Below are positions 1 to 9,256 of a stretch of DNA of 30,319 nt, one piece after another. The stretch comes from a virus. Position numbers and translations under genes: made by a program. The first letter of the stretch is position 1. Each line of letters begins with the position of its first letter. The notes under the pieces are model-generated. The model was not told the DNA's origin. It saw only the letters and a list, made by a program, of their open reading frames with translations, and ran no database searches. The stretch lies in the IMG/VR virus record IMGVR_UViG_3300033388_000570, positions 1 through 30,319 of that record; one strand, 5' to 3'.

Positions 1-2
1 TT

Positions 3-3000
3 GAACCATCTGCTTTGGAAAGAATGCAAGCTAAACTTCGTGGCTTAATGAAAAGAGACGAAAGGGCATCATCTATGACTCCAGAAAATTCACCTCTATT
101 CTGGGGCACAGAAGTAATGGGTGGTATTCCTGAAGGATATGCACTAAATCCATTACAAACAGCGGAGTTTAGAGATGTAAATCAAAATGGTAAAGATGAT
201 AGGGAAGAAGGCCTATATATAAAAAGAGATTTAATACGTAAAGAAGATTTGCCTAAAAGCAATGGTCTAAAAAAAGGTGGGGAGTTTAAACCACATTTAA
301 TGTATGATCCAAAGACTGGTAAAGCTTATGAAGCTAAAGTACCAGCTGATCATGAAAGAATGGCTAAGATGGGATACTTGCATAAAGATGAAATGCAAGG
401 TGGTAAAGCTCAGATGGGTTTTGAAATGTCTGAGTTAGCAAATTTTCTAAGAACCGTAGAAGGTGATGATCTAACCCAGTATAAACAAAATTATCAAAAT
501 AGTTTTATGGCTGAAGGATATAAACCTAGCCAAGAGGAGTTTGATAGAATGGATCAATCTACAAAAGAAATGTATGTTGAATCTTTTCCTGGTCATTATA
601 AAATATCAGCTGATACACCAACAGCTTTAGATTTATACAAGTTAAGATATCAAAATAGTTTTATGATGCCTACACAAACTGATGGGCCTCAATACAAATA
701 TGGTGGACCAAAAGGTGAAGAAGCTTATTTAGCAAGAAGAGATGCTGCAATAAAAGCATCTATGGATAAAGCATATACAGGTAAAGAATTAAATGATGCT
801 ATTCAAAAATATGCTAAAAAAGATAATATTTATATTACAGGTAAGGACGGCAATGTGATATATGATGGTAGAAGTAATGAATCTCCTGCTGCTAATGGAG
901 TAGTTACAAATCCATTTTATGTAAACCCTTTAATATTTAGTTCAGGTAAAAGTTTTCAGCCGGGTAGACTTGTAAATGATATTACTGATTTATATATGGG
1001 TGTTATTGGAACAGAAGATAGTCCTGGTATAATAGGTTATGGAGGAGCAGAAGCTAACTATTTACAAAATCAAAAAGATAAATATGAAAATGCAACATTT
1101 GAATATAAAGCAGATGATTCACCAGAAAATATAGAAGCTATAAAAGCTTACATGAAACAATATGCTTTAGAGAATCCTAATGTAGAAGATGCAATTGCTA
1201 ATTTACCAAATATTAAAACTAGTGAAAGAAAAGTAGATAAAGCATTAAACTCATTTACAGATTGGTTTAAAAATGCAGGACAAAATGTAAAACAAGGTGG
1301 TCAAGAAACATATAATGCTATCATAGATATGATACAAGGTACTAAGGGTACTAGCACAAGAACACCGGGTATAGTTCCTGATGCTCAACTTGGTAATGGT
1401 GAATTTGGTGATTTTGATGTTATGACAGAAGATAACCCATATGGTTTACCAAATTGGATGTTTGATTTAACTGTAGATCCTGGTCAAACTAATTATATGG
1501 AAGACACAAGGGCTGTGGCAGATGCACAGTTAGCAAAAAAGTTTCCTGGTTTAGGTGATACACCTTTGCAAGAAGAACAAAATAAACAACGTGAAAATCA
1601 AGAAAGAGATGCACAATTAACTGCAGATGAATTATTTGAAAAAATAGAACCTGGTACTATGGATATAGATACCAATGAAGGATTCTTTGAAAAAGCAGAA
1701 AGATTTGGTAATAGCACAGCTGTTAGACTGGCTGATCAACTTGCAGATAGTACAGTTAAAATTTTTAGTAATGTAAATGACATTTATGCTGATCAAGCTG
1801 TTGATGAAGCACAAGTAGATTTTTATAATACTAGAGGTGCAGATTTTGTAGCTCCAGTTGTTACTGATGCTTTATTTAAAAGAGGAAAAGGACCAGATAT
1901 AAATTCAGGTATTTATGGTTCTGAGGGAGATGCAACTACAGGTTTATATTTAACCAAGAAAGGTGGTGAACCTAGTAATGCAGGTTTTCAAGCTTTGCCA
2001 GATTATGTTCAAGATAAGATAATGAAAAGACAAAATGGTGGAGAAGAAATATATAACAATCCTTTTGGTGATCTAAGATCTTTTACAGATGATTTGAATC
2101 AATATCAAGATGGAAATGGTGAGATGACAAAAGATGAATTAATGAGTCAAATAATGGATCTTAGAAGTCAAGTAGAAAAAGAGGACTCAAGGATTCAAAA
2201 TTTCCAAAGTAATATTGACAAGTTATATAGAGGCTTTTTAACATCTAAAGAAGTGGATGATGAGGAACTAAGAAAAGCGCAACTAGCAGAGATATTAGGT
2301 GCTGATTCTTCCATTGATCCTGCTTTATTTAATACTATTGAAGGTGATTATGGACAGCGTGTTGTAGGATTAGATAGTATTCCAGCAGCAACTAGAAAGT
2401 GGTTACAAAGTGGGACTAATGCAGGTTATGGTTGTACAAGCTATGGTTGCGGAATATTAAGACAAGCAGGTGCAACAACTGCAGAAGGCAAACCTTTTCC
2501 AATTATATCAGGAAATAGCCAACTTAATAGTATGATTGAACGCAATGAAGGAGGTTTAGGAATGCAATTAATGGAACCTGGTTTTACTGATTTATTACCA
2601 GGTGATAGAGTTGTATCTAATTATAGTACTTCAGGTGGATCTGGTTCTGCACATACAATGATATTTACTGGAGATTATGATGAAAGCGGTTCTCCTATAA
2701 TGATGGAAAATAGTGGTGGTAGAGTTAGAGGTGGAGTAAGTTATAGATCATTGAGTGATATTAAAGGTTATCAAGATACTAGTGATCCTGAATCAGGATT
2801 AAGAGTAACAAGATATGTGGGTCAAGCACCTGAATTACGCACTCAACTAAGAGATTTACAAAGAGAATTAGACCGTAGAAATATGGCTGATATACCTTTA
2901 AAAACTAGACCTATAGCACAGCTTTCAACTTTACCTATGGGTGTTGATAATTTAAAAGTTATGCAACCACCTACTTTTCAAAAAAGCGGTGGTGAAACAA

Positions 3001-3065
3001 TAAATGTTGATGCTACAATGTTAGCTAAATTAATTGCAGCAGGAGCTGATATAGAAATGTTATAA
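3..3065 (+). CDS. Large virion-type protein with C-terminal NlpC/P60-like cysteine peptidase (5' partial)
   Basis: The reading frame is open from the first complete codon at position 3. A TTG at 15 could be called as a start, but the frame upstream has no stop, so the true start almost certainly lies before the window; 1020 residues are visible (numbered from position 3). Most of the protein is hydrophilic and unrecognised. Near the C-terminus, residues ~800-915 resemble an NlpC/P60 or CHAP-type cysteine peptidase: GYGCTSYGCGILRQAG (candidate nucleophile C811, or C816), then PGDRVV, then a His in SAHTMIFTG (H884) and a following ENSGG. Such domains cut peptidoglycan or amide bonds, which would fit cell-wall penetration during DNA entry. 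Gly-Gly-Glu motifs recur (around 92, 654, 679, 996), and a YQNSFM hexapeptide occurs twice. The protein ends in LIAAGADIEML. The next gene starts 2 nt after its TAA. The peptidase call is moderately sure; the virion role is inferred from the neighbours. Confidence 0.72.
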   Translation, partial: EPSALERMQAKLRGLMKRDERASSMTPENSPLFWGTEVMGGIPEGYALNPLQTAEFRDVNQNGKDDREEGLYIKRDLIRKEDLPKSNGLKKGGEFKPHLMYDPKTGKAYEAKVPADHERMAKMGYLHKDEMQGGKAQMGFEMSELANFLRTVEGDDLTQYKQNYQNSFMAEGYKPSQEEFDRMDQSTKEMYVESFPGHYKISADTPTALDLYKLRYQNSFMMPTQTDGPQYKYGGPKGEEAYLARRDAAIKASMDKAYTGKELNDAIQKYAKKDNIYITGKDGNVIYDGRSNESPAANGVVTNPFYVNPLIFSSGKSFQPGRLVNDITDLYMGVIGTEDSPGIIGYGGAEANYLQNQKDKYENATFEYKADDSPENIEAIKAYMKQYALENPNVEDAIANLPNIKTSERKVDKALNSFTDWFKNAGQNVKQGGQETYNAIIDMIQGTKGTSTRTPGIVPDAQLGNGEFGDFDVMTEDNPYGLPNWMFDLTVDPGQTNYMEDTRAVADAQLAKKFPGLGDTPLQEEQNKQRENQERDAQLTADELFEKIEPGTMDIDTNEGFFEKAERFGNSTAVRLADQLADSTVKIFSNVNDIYADQAVDEAQVDFYNTRGADFVAPVVTDALFKRGKGPDINSGIYGSEGDATTGLYLTKKGGEPSNAGFQALPDYVQDKIMKRQNGGEEIYNNPFGDLRSFTDDLNQYQDGNGEMTKDELMSQIMDLRSQVEKEDSRIQNFQSNIDKLYRGFLTSKEVDDEELRKAQLAEILGADSSIDPALFNTIEGDYGQRVVGLDSIPAATRKWLQSGTNAGYGCTSYGCGILRQAGATTAEGKPFPIISGNSQLNSMIERNEGGLGMQLMEPGFTDLLPGDRVVSNYSTSGGSGSAHTMIFTGDYDESGSPIMMENSGGRVRGGVSYRSLSDIKGYQDTSDPESGLRVTRYVGQAPELRTQLRDLQRELDRRNMADIPLKTRPIAQLSTLPMGVDNLKVMQPPTFQKSGGETINVDATMLAKLIAAGADIEML
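492..509 (+). repeat. 18-bp exact direct repeat, copy 1
   Basis: TATCAAAATAGTTTTATG occurs here and again at 648-665, in the same reading frame, encoding YQNSFM both times. The start-to-start distance is 156 nt (52 codons). Confidence 0.8.
648..665 (+). repeat. 18-bp exact direct repeat, copy 2
   Basis: This is the second in-frame copy of the 18-bp sequence at 492-509, again encoding YQNSFM. The flanking protein sequence is not obviously duplicated, so this may be a remnant of an old internal duplication or a conserved short motif. Confidence 0.8.
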
Positions 3066-3067
3066 TT

Positions 3068-5911
3068 ATGGCAAAAATTAAAATAAATAAATTACCAAAA
3101 GGATTTAAACTTGTTGATGGTAAAGTTGTAGAAGAAAAAGTCATGCGAAATGGTGGAGACATTTATTCTACAGGTGATCAAGCTGATTATGGTTTAGTTA
3201 CAACACCTCAAGAGTATTATGGGCAAACAATGTTTAATAATACAGATGACCAATCTACAAGATATAGTTTATCTGGAGTACCACGTGAAGATGCAAACAT
3301 TGAAGCAGAAGGTGGTGAGACAGTGCTTACTGATTTAAATGATGATGGTAATTTTGGTTTATATAATATTACTGGTCCAAGACATTCACAAGGTGGTGTG
3401 CCAATGTTTTTACCAGAACAATCTTTTATTTTTTCAGATACACCTAAATTAAAATTTACAAAAGATGAGATGTCAGAATTTGGAATGGGTGGTTCTAAGA
3501 AAACACCCGCTAAAATTTCTAAGAATTTTGGTTTGAATAATTATTATGCTGAATTAGACTCACAATATGCTGATGAAATATCAGCTGTTAGTGCAGAACT
3601 TATGTTAAAAAAGAACATGGAAGACCTTTCAAAATTAGCTTACATGCAAGAAGCAAAAAAGAATTTTGAAGATGGTGTACCATTAGCAGCACATCCATTT
3701 TTATTATCTGAAAATATTGATCCATTACAGTTTACAGCTCAAGTAGAAGATATAACACAGCAACAAGCAAGACAAAATGCTATTGCTCAATTATCTCCAG
3801 GTCAACAAGAACAATTATTTTTAGTTCAACAAATGTTGCAACAACAACAAAATCAAGTTGATGCAGCACAGGCTCCTGATCCTTCACAATTTGCAAACCA
3901 AATGCAAATGGCTAATGCAGATAACGATATGTTAAGCATGGCTGAATATGGTTATGAAATGAGAGAGTTTTTGGATAAAGCTCAAAGAGGTACTGAAATT
4001 GTATATAATAGAATGGAGGATGGAGACTATGGTATACCTAGAAAGGCTGAAGCAACTGAAGGTATGTATTATGTAAATGCTATACCGGGCAGTGAAGATT
4101 TTGGTAAGGGTTATATATTTAAAGATGGTAATTATGTACATGTTGAAACAGTTGCATTTGATGAAGACTTTAATATAATAAATAGAGTACCTGCTGAAGA
4201 AACCGTTACTGATACTGAAGCTATTGATATTGTTGGTTCAGGAAATACTGAAGTTGTAGAAACAGAAGAAGAAACTACAAATACTAATTCAGAATTTAAT
4301 CCTTTCCCAATAGGATCTGAAAACTATATAGAAATTGAAAATCTTAAAAAAGAAGGTTATACATTTTCTATTGTAAGAGATGGACCTGAAAAAGGAAGAC
4401 TTAGAGCATACAGACCAAGAAAGTCTAGATTTGATGCGCAGGGTGACAGAGAAATAGCTCAATATGAAACAACAGGTAGTGGAGGTGATATAAATGTATA
4501 TGATGACAATGTAAGTTCACAAGGAGATGTATTAAGAAATTCTTCTATAGCAAATGAAAGATATGGTAGATTAGCTGGTGTAAGACCTGAGACACAAGGT
4601 TTTGCTGGTGGTGATTTTGCATTTGGTACTAAAGAAATTGAATCACAAGAATCACAACAAGCATTTGAAAGAATGTGGAGTGATGTTTTAGATGATATAG
4701 AAGGTTGGGATTATAGAAGACCAGCATTTAAAAATGAAGAAGATAAAGCAAAGTATTTAAGAACAAAAGACAAAAGTCTTTTTGATCCTGAGTGGTTAGG
4801 ACAATGGAAACAATTTCAAATAAAATCTGAAGAATTAAGAAAAGCAGATGCTAAAAGATTAGGTATTCCATATGTACCATATTACAAAAATCCAGGTGAT
4901 GAAGGATACAGAACAGGAGATGGTCCTGATGGTATTCCTGGTTTAAATACCTATAATACACCAAGGTTTGACGTAGATGTACAAACAGAAGATGAAAGAT
5001 TTTTTGATTTACCAAAAAAGAAAGAAAAAATTGAAATAACTGATATAGAAGAAGCAGAAGGACCAGTTAAAAGGTATTGGGCACAGGATATGAATAATAT
5101 GACTGCTCTTGGTTTAATGAAAGATGAGTTATTTTTACCTTGGTCACCTAAGTTAGAAGAACAAAAAATTGATTATGTTTTAGATGATTATACAGGAAGA
5201 GTAAATGCAATAATGGGAGCACAGAATGTTATGTCTGGAGCTTTAGGGGCATATGGTCCACAGGCTATTGCAAGAAGTAATATTCAAGGTAAGTCACTAA
5301 ATGAAATAGGTAAAGCTATACAAACAACAAACACTAATAATGTTAATACAATGAACCGTGTTGCTGCAGCTCAAGCTTCTATGGATAATAGAATTGATGC
5401 AGGTAATGTAGGTATAGAAAGACAGCTTTATGATGATACACAAGCATCATTACAACAAAAACAAAATTTTGATAATGCAAAAATTGCTAAGGCAAATGAG
5501 TTATGGAATACAGCAATAACAAATGCATCTAATACATATAATATGAATACTATGTATGATGAGTTTAACATTCGTCCAGATTGGGGTGGAGATGTTATAT
5601 TTACTGATATTGGAAGAAAACCATATAAGGATACTTCACAAAATAAACAAGAAGCTTTCTTAGATGCATATACTAAGCTTAGAAAAAATTTACCAGCAGA
5701 TCAAAAAATAACACCTGAGTTATTGAATATGTACATGCAATTAGGAAATAGTGGTGGTTATACACCTAGTACACAAGGAAAAGCTGTATTACAACAAAGG
5801 GGTTTGACAGGTTACACGGGTAGTAATGTACCGCTTGGAAAAAAAGGAACAGAAATAAAAGATTTACCAAATGCATTTCCCAATTTTACAGTAGGTAAGA
5901 TGGGTGTATAA
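3068..5911 (+). CDS. Virion/cargo-type protein with Gln-rich segment
   Basis: 947 residues; the ATG lies 2 nt after the previous stop, so the two are probably co-transcribed and possibly translationally coupled. No enzyme domain is recognised. Near the N-terminus (residues ~80-125) there is a conserved-looking block: GGETVLTDL, then GPRHSQGGVPMFLPEQ, then SFIFSDT. I associate this block with large structural proteins of aquatic Bacteroidota phages, from memory only. Residues ~230-285 are strikingly Gln-rich (QQQARQ, LVQQMLQQQQNQ) and low in complexity. A long acidic, Glu/Thr-rich stretch follows around 370-420. The C-terminal third (about 700-880) is Ala/Asn/Gln-rich and predicted helical, containing many short Ala/Met patches but no membrane segment. 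A Gly-Gly-Asp motif at residues 29-31 (MRNGGD) echoes the Gly-Gly-Glu motifs of the upstream protein. It is likely a particle component or ejected protein; no precise function can be given. Confidence 0.65.
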   Translation: MAKIKINKLPKGFKLVDGKVVEEKVMRNGGDIYSTGDQADYGLVTTPQEYYGQTMFNNTDDQSTRYSLSGVPREDANIEAEGGETVLTDLNDDGNFGLYNITGPRHSQGGVPMFLPEQSFIFSDTPKLKFTKDEMSEFGMGGSKKTPAKISKNFGLNNYYAELDSQYADEISAVSAELMLKKNMEDLSKLAYMQEAKKNFEDGVPLAAHPFLLSENIDPLQFTAQVEDITQQQARQNAIAQLSPGQQEQLFLVQQMLQQQQNQVDAAQAPDPSQFANQMQMANADNDMLSMAEYGYEMREFLDKAQRGTEIVYNRMEDGDYGIPRKAEATEGMYYVNAIPGSEDFGKGYIFKDGNYVHVETVAFDEDFNIINRVPAEETVTDTEAIDIVGSGNTEVVETEEETTNTNSEFNPFPIGSENYIEIENLKKEGYTFSIVRDGPEKGRLRAYRPRKSRFDAQGDREIAQYETTGSGGDINVYDDNVSSQGDVLRNSSIANERYGRLAGVRPETQGFAGGDFAFGTKEIESQESQQAFERMWSDVLDDIEGWDYRRPAFKNEEDKAKYLRTKDKSLFDPEWLGQWKQFQIKSEELRKADAKRLGIPYVPYYKNPGDEGYRTGDGPDGIPGLNTYNTPRFDVDVQTEDERFFDLPKKKEKIEITDIEEAEGPVKRYWAQDMNNMTALGLMKDELFLPWSPKLEEQKIDYVLDDYTGRVNAIMGAQNVMSGALGAYGPQAIARSNIQGKSLNEIGKAIQTTNTNNVNTMNRVAAAQASMDNRIDAGNVGIERQLYDDTQASLQQKQNFDNAKIAKANELWNTAITNASNTYNMNTMYDEFNIRPDWGGDVIFTDIGRKPYKDTSQNKQEAFLDAYTKLRKNLPADQKITPELLNMYMQLGNSGGYTPSTQGKAVLQQRGLTGYTGSNVPLGKKGTEIKDLPNAFPNFTVGKMGV

Positions 5912-5926
5912 ACTTAAACAGTTTAT
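5908..5926 (+). other. Small inverted repeat overlapping the stop of the preceding gene
   Basis: ATAAACT and AGTTTAT form a perfect 7-bp stem with a 5-nt loop (TAAAC), directly at the TAA of the upstream gene in the 59-nt intergenic region. The stem is AT-rich and no U-run follows, so a terminator is not supported. It may be a weak RNA hairpin or chance. The octamer TAAACTTA also occurs twice here, at 5909-5916 and 5940-5947. Confidence 0.3.
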
Positions 5927-5935
5927 GCTCAATGC

Positions 5936-5966
5936 TTTGTAAACTTATTAAATTATATTAATTTTG
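5936..5966 (+). promoter_or_regulatory. Candidate Bacteroidota-type promoter before the third gene
   Basis: TTTG at 5936-5939 is followed after 19 bp by TAATTTTG at 5959-5966. This matches the Bacteroidota housekeeping consensus of a -33 TTTG (TTG) and a -7 TAnnTTTG spaced 17-23 bp apart. The -7 element ends only 4 nt before the ATG at 5971, so transcription would start at or next to the start codon and give a leaderless message. In sequence this AT-rich, matches can arise by chance; alternatively this is simply the AT-rich translation-initiation region. Confidence 0.35.
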
Positions 5967-5970
5967 AATT

Positions 5971-8900
5971 ATGGCAACATATATTAAAGGATCAGAATCT
6001 TTCTTACCGGATATTAAACCATTTACACCGGATTATAAATTTTTGTCTGCTGTTTTGCAAACAAGAACAGATAAGTATGATGCTAACTTTAAAGCAACTA
6101 ATGATCTATATAATAAAGTTGTTTATGCAGATTTATCAAGAGAAGACACAAAAGAAAGAAGAGATCAATACGCAGACTTAATAAGTCCTCAGATAGAAAA
6201 AATATCTGGAATGGATTTATCTTTGGCACAAAATGCTGATGCAGCACGTAGTGTTTTTGCACCATTTTATGATGATGATTTAACTGTAAAAGATATTGTT
6301 TTTACATCTCAATATAGAGATGAAATGGCTTATGCGGATAGGTTAGCTGAGAGTTCAAATAAAGAAATGAATGAAAGATATTGGGAAACTGGTAGAAGAG
6401 GTTTACAATATAGAATGGATGATTTTATTAATGGATCTGCAGATCAAGCACTCCAAGCTAGTTTGCCTAAATACATAGAAGATGCTGATTTATATCAATT
6501 AGCTACAGATTATTTAGAATCTATGGAACCACCTTTGAGTGTTAAGATAGATCATTATGGAGAAAATGCTGATGGTACAGCAAACACTGATTGGATTATT
6601 ACTGAAAAAAATGGAAGATTGGTAACTGGTCAAGCACTACAAGCTGTACAAAATGCATTACTAACTAATCCTAAAGTACAAGCTGCATATCAAGAAGATG
6701 CATTTGTAAAAAGTAGAGATTTTGCTGCTCAAGGTATGCAAGCAGGACAATTTTCTTCTGTAGAACAAGGTCAAAATGCTTGGGCAACTGAACAGATAAA
6801 TATTATAAATAAACTTAATGATTCAGAAATAGAAGAAGCATCACAAAAGAATGATCAAGCTCAAAGAGTAAATTTATATTGGCAAGACTATAAAAATAAA
6901 AATGGTATTATACCTGGTTCTGATATGGATGAAGCAATGAAAGAGCACGAAAGCATTGCAGAAGCAACACAGAAAGCATTAGATGCTAAATTAAATATTA
7001 AACGTATAGGTGCAGCTCCTAAAAAAAGTATACAGGGTAATTTAAATAAAGCATACAATATGCTTATGAATTACAATATTGCTAGAGATATGAAAGCAGC
7101 TGCTGTAAATTATGGAGCCAGAGACCAAGAATACACAATGCGTGTTAATGAGATTGCTTTATTTGAAAAGAAGAAAAAGTGGGATTTAGTAATGGAAAGA
7201 ACTAGAGCTAGTAATAACATGGCTTTACAAAGACTTAAAAATAAAAATGCTAGAGACTTAGCAATTGAGAAAGGAGAAATAGTTGATAATTCTGGTAATC
7301 CAAATTCATTACAAAATAAATTAAAAAGAAGAGGTATAACTTTTAATGACCCTAATACATTTACAGCAAAAACTGATAAAGATGGAGATGTTACTAGTAA
7401 TGTAGATGTACCAGCTATGAATAGCGAAAGGTTTATTGAACTTGATAATAAAGTTTTTGAGCGTCAAGTAGATGCAATCCTAGATATGAAAAAAACTTTA
7501 TATCCTGATGGTAATACACCAGCAAGAAATCAGACTTACAAGTTTGAGTACGAAGGTGCTATAATAGAAGGGACTGTAGAATCAATAAAGAAAAAGTTAT
7601 TAGAAACAGTAAAAACTGAAGGAGATGAAGGTGGACCTACCGAATATGTTAATAGAGGTCTTGTAGCTTCTTTGTATGAAAAAGAAAGTGAATTATTTTT
7701 AAACAACCCAGAAGTAACAAAAAATATTAACCCTAATGCAACTGCTGATCCTAATATACGTGGTCAATATGATGATCTTTATGATAGAATAGCGGGACCT
7801 AACAATAGCATTAATACTCAAATTGCTGGTTTACAAGCTGCTTATGGTAAAGTAAATGAATTAACTTTTAATGCTGGAGAACTTACTTATAAAGCATTAC
7901 ATGATATAAATAGTGGTTATGCTGGTGGATACAGCAAAGATGCATCAGATTTACAAAAGGCAGGATGGCCATCAATTTTTGATGAGAATGGTGTATTGTT
8001 AAATAAAGATGAATATAGAAAACTAGTTGTAGCTGGCATTGAGAAAGGTGAGATAACAAACCCAAATATATCTGGCTGGGATAGTGGCACTAACAACAAA
8101 GATTATAAAGCATTCCGTACTTATAGCAGAAGTGAAATGGATGATTTATATGGTTATGATCGTAATAATGCTTATGCTCAAGAAGTAAGAAAAAAGTATA
8201 GGAGTTTGATAGGTGGTGTTAATGAAGTACAAATGGCGGCTGTTAACAATGATCTAAATGCTTATTATGACATGCAGTACAATGCATTAAATAATGCTTT
8301 AACAGGTAAAAAAGGAAACATACCAACAGCATCTTTAAATACTGTGTTAGAAGGTGGTGATTATAATGTTGGAGATTTAATGATGAATCCAAGTTATAAA
8401 TATTCTGTTAATCCATTAACTCCTAATATTGAAGCTGAAACAGAAGTTGGTAACTTTTTGGATCAAATGGATCATTTAAATACTACAGGTAAAGGTTATG
8501 GTATTGTAGCAGGTGATATAGACGGATTAGATTCTGATGAATTATTATCTCAACAAGCTGTTGCACAAAAAGTGCATAATTTATATATGGAAGATTTACA
8601 AAGTTGGTACAATAATCCAAAAAGATCTAATGCTGACAAGACTGCTCCAATAGCAACATATACTTATAATCCTGTTTATGGCAGGTCAGAAGATGGTAGA
8701 AAAACTACAGCAGCAGCTCAATGGTTATATAGCCCAGAGTGGTTAGCTTCTAAAGTTGTAGGTGGTAGTGATGTTAGCGACCAATATGGAGCATTAACAA
8801 CAGATGATATTAAATTATTAAGTGATGCGGGTCAAAATGGAGAATCAGGAATTACTATAATTTATGATCAAAAAGATGATATAAATCCAAATTCAAATGA

Positions 8901-9249
8901 GAATTTTTATGTTTCTAAAATAAATAGTGCAATTCTTCAAAATGGTAAAGGTTATGCAGAATATTCATTACCAGATGGCATTGGTAATACTGTAGATTTT
9001 AGAGTAGTTAAAGATGGATCATTAGATTATAGATTAAATTATACTTTACAGACTTATGTCCCATACAATCCTACTACAGAAAGTGGTGGTAGTTATATAA
9101 CAGAAACTCAAACTCAACCTATTGATATGTCCTATGGTATAAGAAAGCTTGATGAACAAGTATTTAATTTTTATGATTGGGCTAAGTCAAGAAGAGAAGA
9201 AAATAGATTGGCTCACAAAAGAGATCAAGAACAGTACGGAATAAAATAA
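5971..9249 (+). CDS. Virion/cargo-type helical protein
   Basis: 1092 residues from an ATG after a 59-nt gap, the longest gap within this gene block. No enzymatic domain or membrane segment is seen. The N-terminus (IKPFTPDYKFLSAVLQ, then KYDANF, then DLYNKVVYADLSRED, then DLSLAQNADAA) has the look of a conserved family of large internal or structural proteins in Bacteroidota phages; I recognise the style of this block rather than a named family. Residues ~320-440 form a long charged helical/coiled-coil stretch (for example VNEIALFEKKKKWDLVMERT). The C-terminal half is a mixed-composition region rich in Asn, Tyr and Asp with several possible beta segments. The next gene, which contains the RNA polymerase, begins 7 nt after its TAA, so this protein is probably made together with it and may be packaged or ejected alongside it. 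The function is inferred from position only. Confidence 0.62.
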   Translation: MATYIKGSESFLPDIKPFTPDYKFLSAVLQTRTDKYDANFKATNDLYNKVVYADLSREDTKERRDQYADLISPQIEKISGMDLSLAQNADAARSVFAPFYDDDLTVKDIVFTSQYRDEMAYADRLAESSNKEMNERYWETGRRGLQYRMDDFINGSADQALQASLPKYIEDADLYQLATDYLESMEPPLSVKIDHYGENADGTANTDWIITEKNGRLVTGQALQAVQNALLTNPKVQAAYQEDAFVKSRDFAAQGMQAGQFSSVEQGQNAWATEQINIINKLNDSEIEEASQKNDQAQRVNLYWQDYKNKNGIIPGSDMDEAMKEHESIAEATQKALDAKLNIKRIGAAPKKSIQGNLNKAYNMLMNYNIARDMKAAAVNYGARDQEYTMRVNEIALFEKKKKWDLVMERTRASNNMALQRLKNKNARDLAIEKGEIVDNSGNPNSLQNKLKRRGITFNDPNTFTAKTDKDGDVTSNVDVPAMNSERFIELDNKVFERQVDAILDMKKTLYPDGNTPARNQTYKFEYEGAIIEGTVESIKKKLLETVKTEGDEGGPTEYVNRGLVASLYEKESELFLNNPEVTKNINPNATADPNIRGQYDDLYDRIAGPNNSINTQIAGLQAAYGKVNELTFNAGELTYKALHDINSGYAGGYSKDASDLQKAGWPSIFDENGVLLNKDEYRKLVVAGIEKGEITNPNISGWDSGTNNKDYKAFRTYSRSEMDDLYGYDRNNAYAQEVRKKYRSLIGGVNEVQMAAVNNDLNAYYDMQYNALNNALTGKKGNIPTASLNTVLEGGDYNVGDLMMNPSYKYSVNPLTPNIEAETEVGNFLDQMDHLNTTGKGYGIVAGDIDGLDSDELLSQQAVAQKVHNLYMEDLQSWYNNPKRSNADKTAPIATYTYNPVYGRSEDGRKTTAAAQWLYSPEWLASKVVGGSDVSDQYGALTTDDIKLLSDAGQNGESGITIIYDQKDDINPNSNENFYVSKINSAILQNGKGYAEYSLPDGIGNTVDFRVVKDGSLDYRLNYTLQTYVPYNPTTESGGSYITETQTQPIDMSYGIRKLDEQVFNFYDWAKSRREENRLAHKRDQEQYGIK

Positions 9250-9256
9250 AATATAA

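Noticed and set aside
15-17. TTG at 15 as the true start of the first gene
   Set aside because: The frame is open upstream to position 3 with no stop, and no initiation context is visible; the gene most likely begins before the window.
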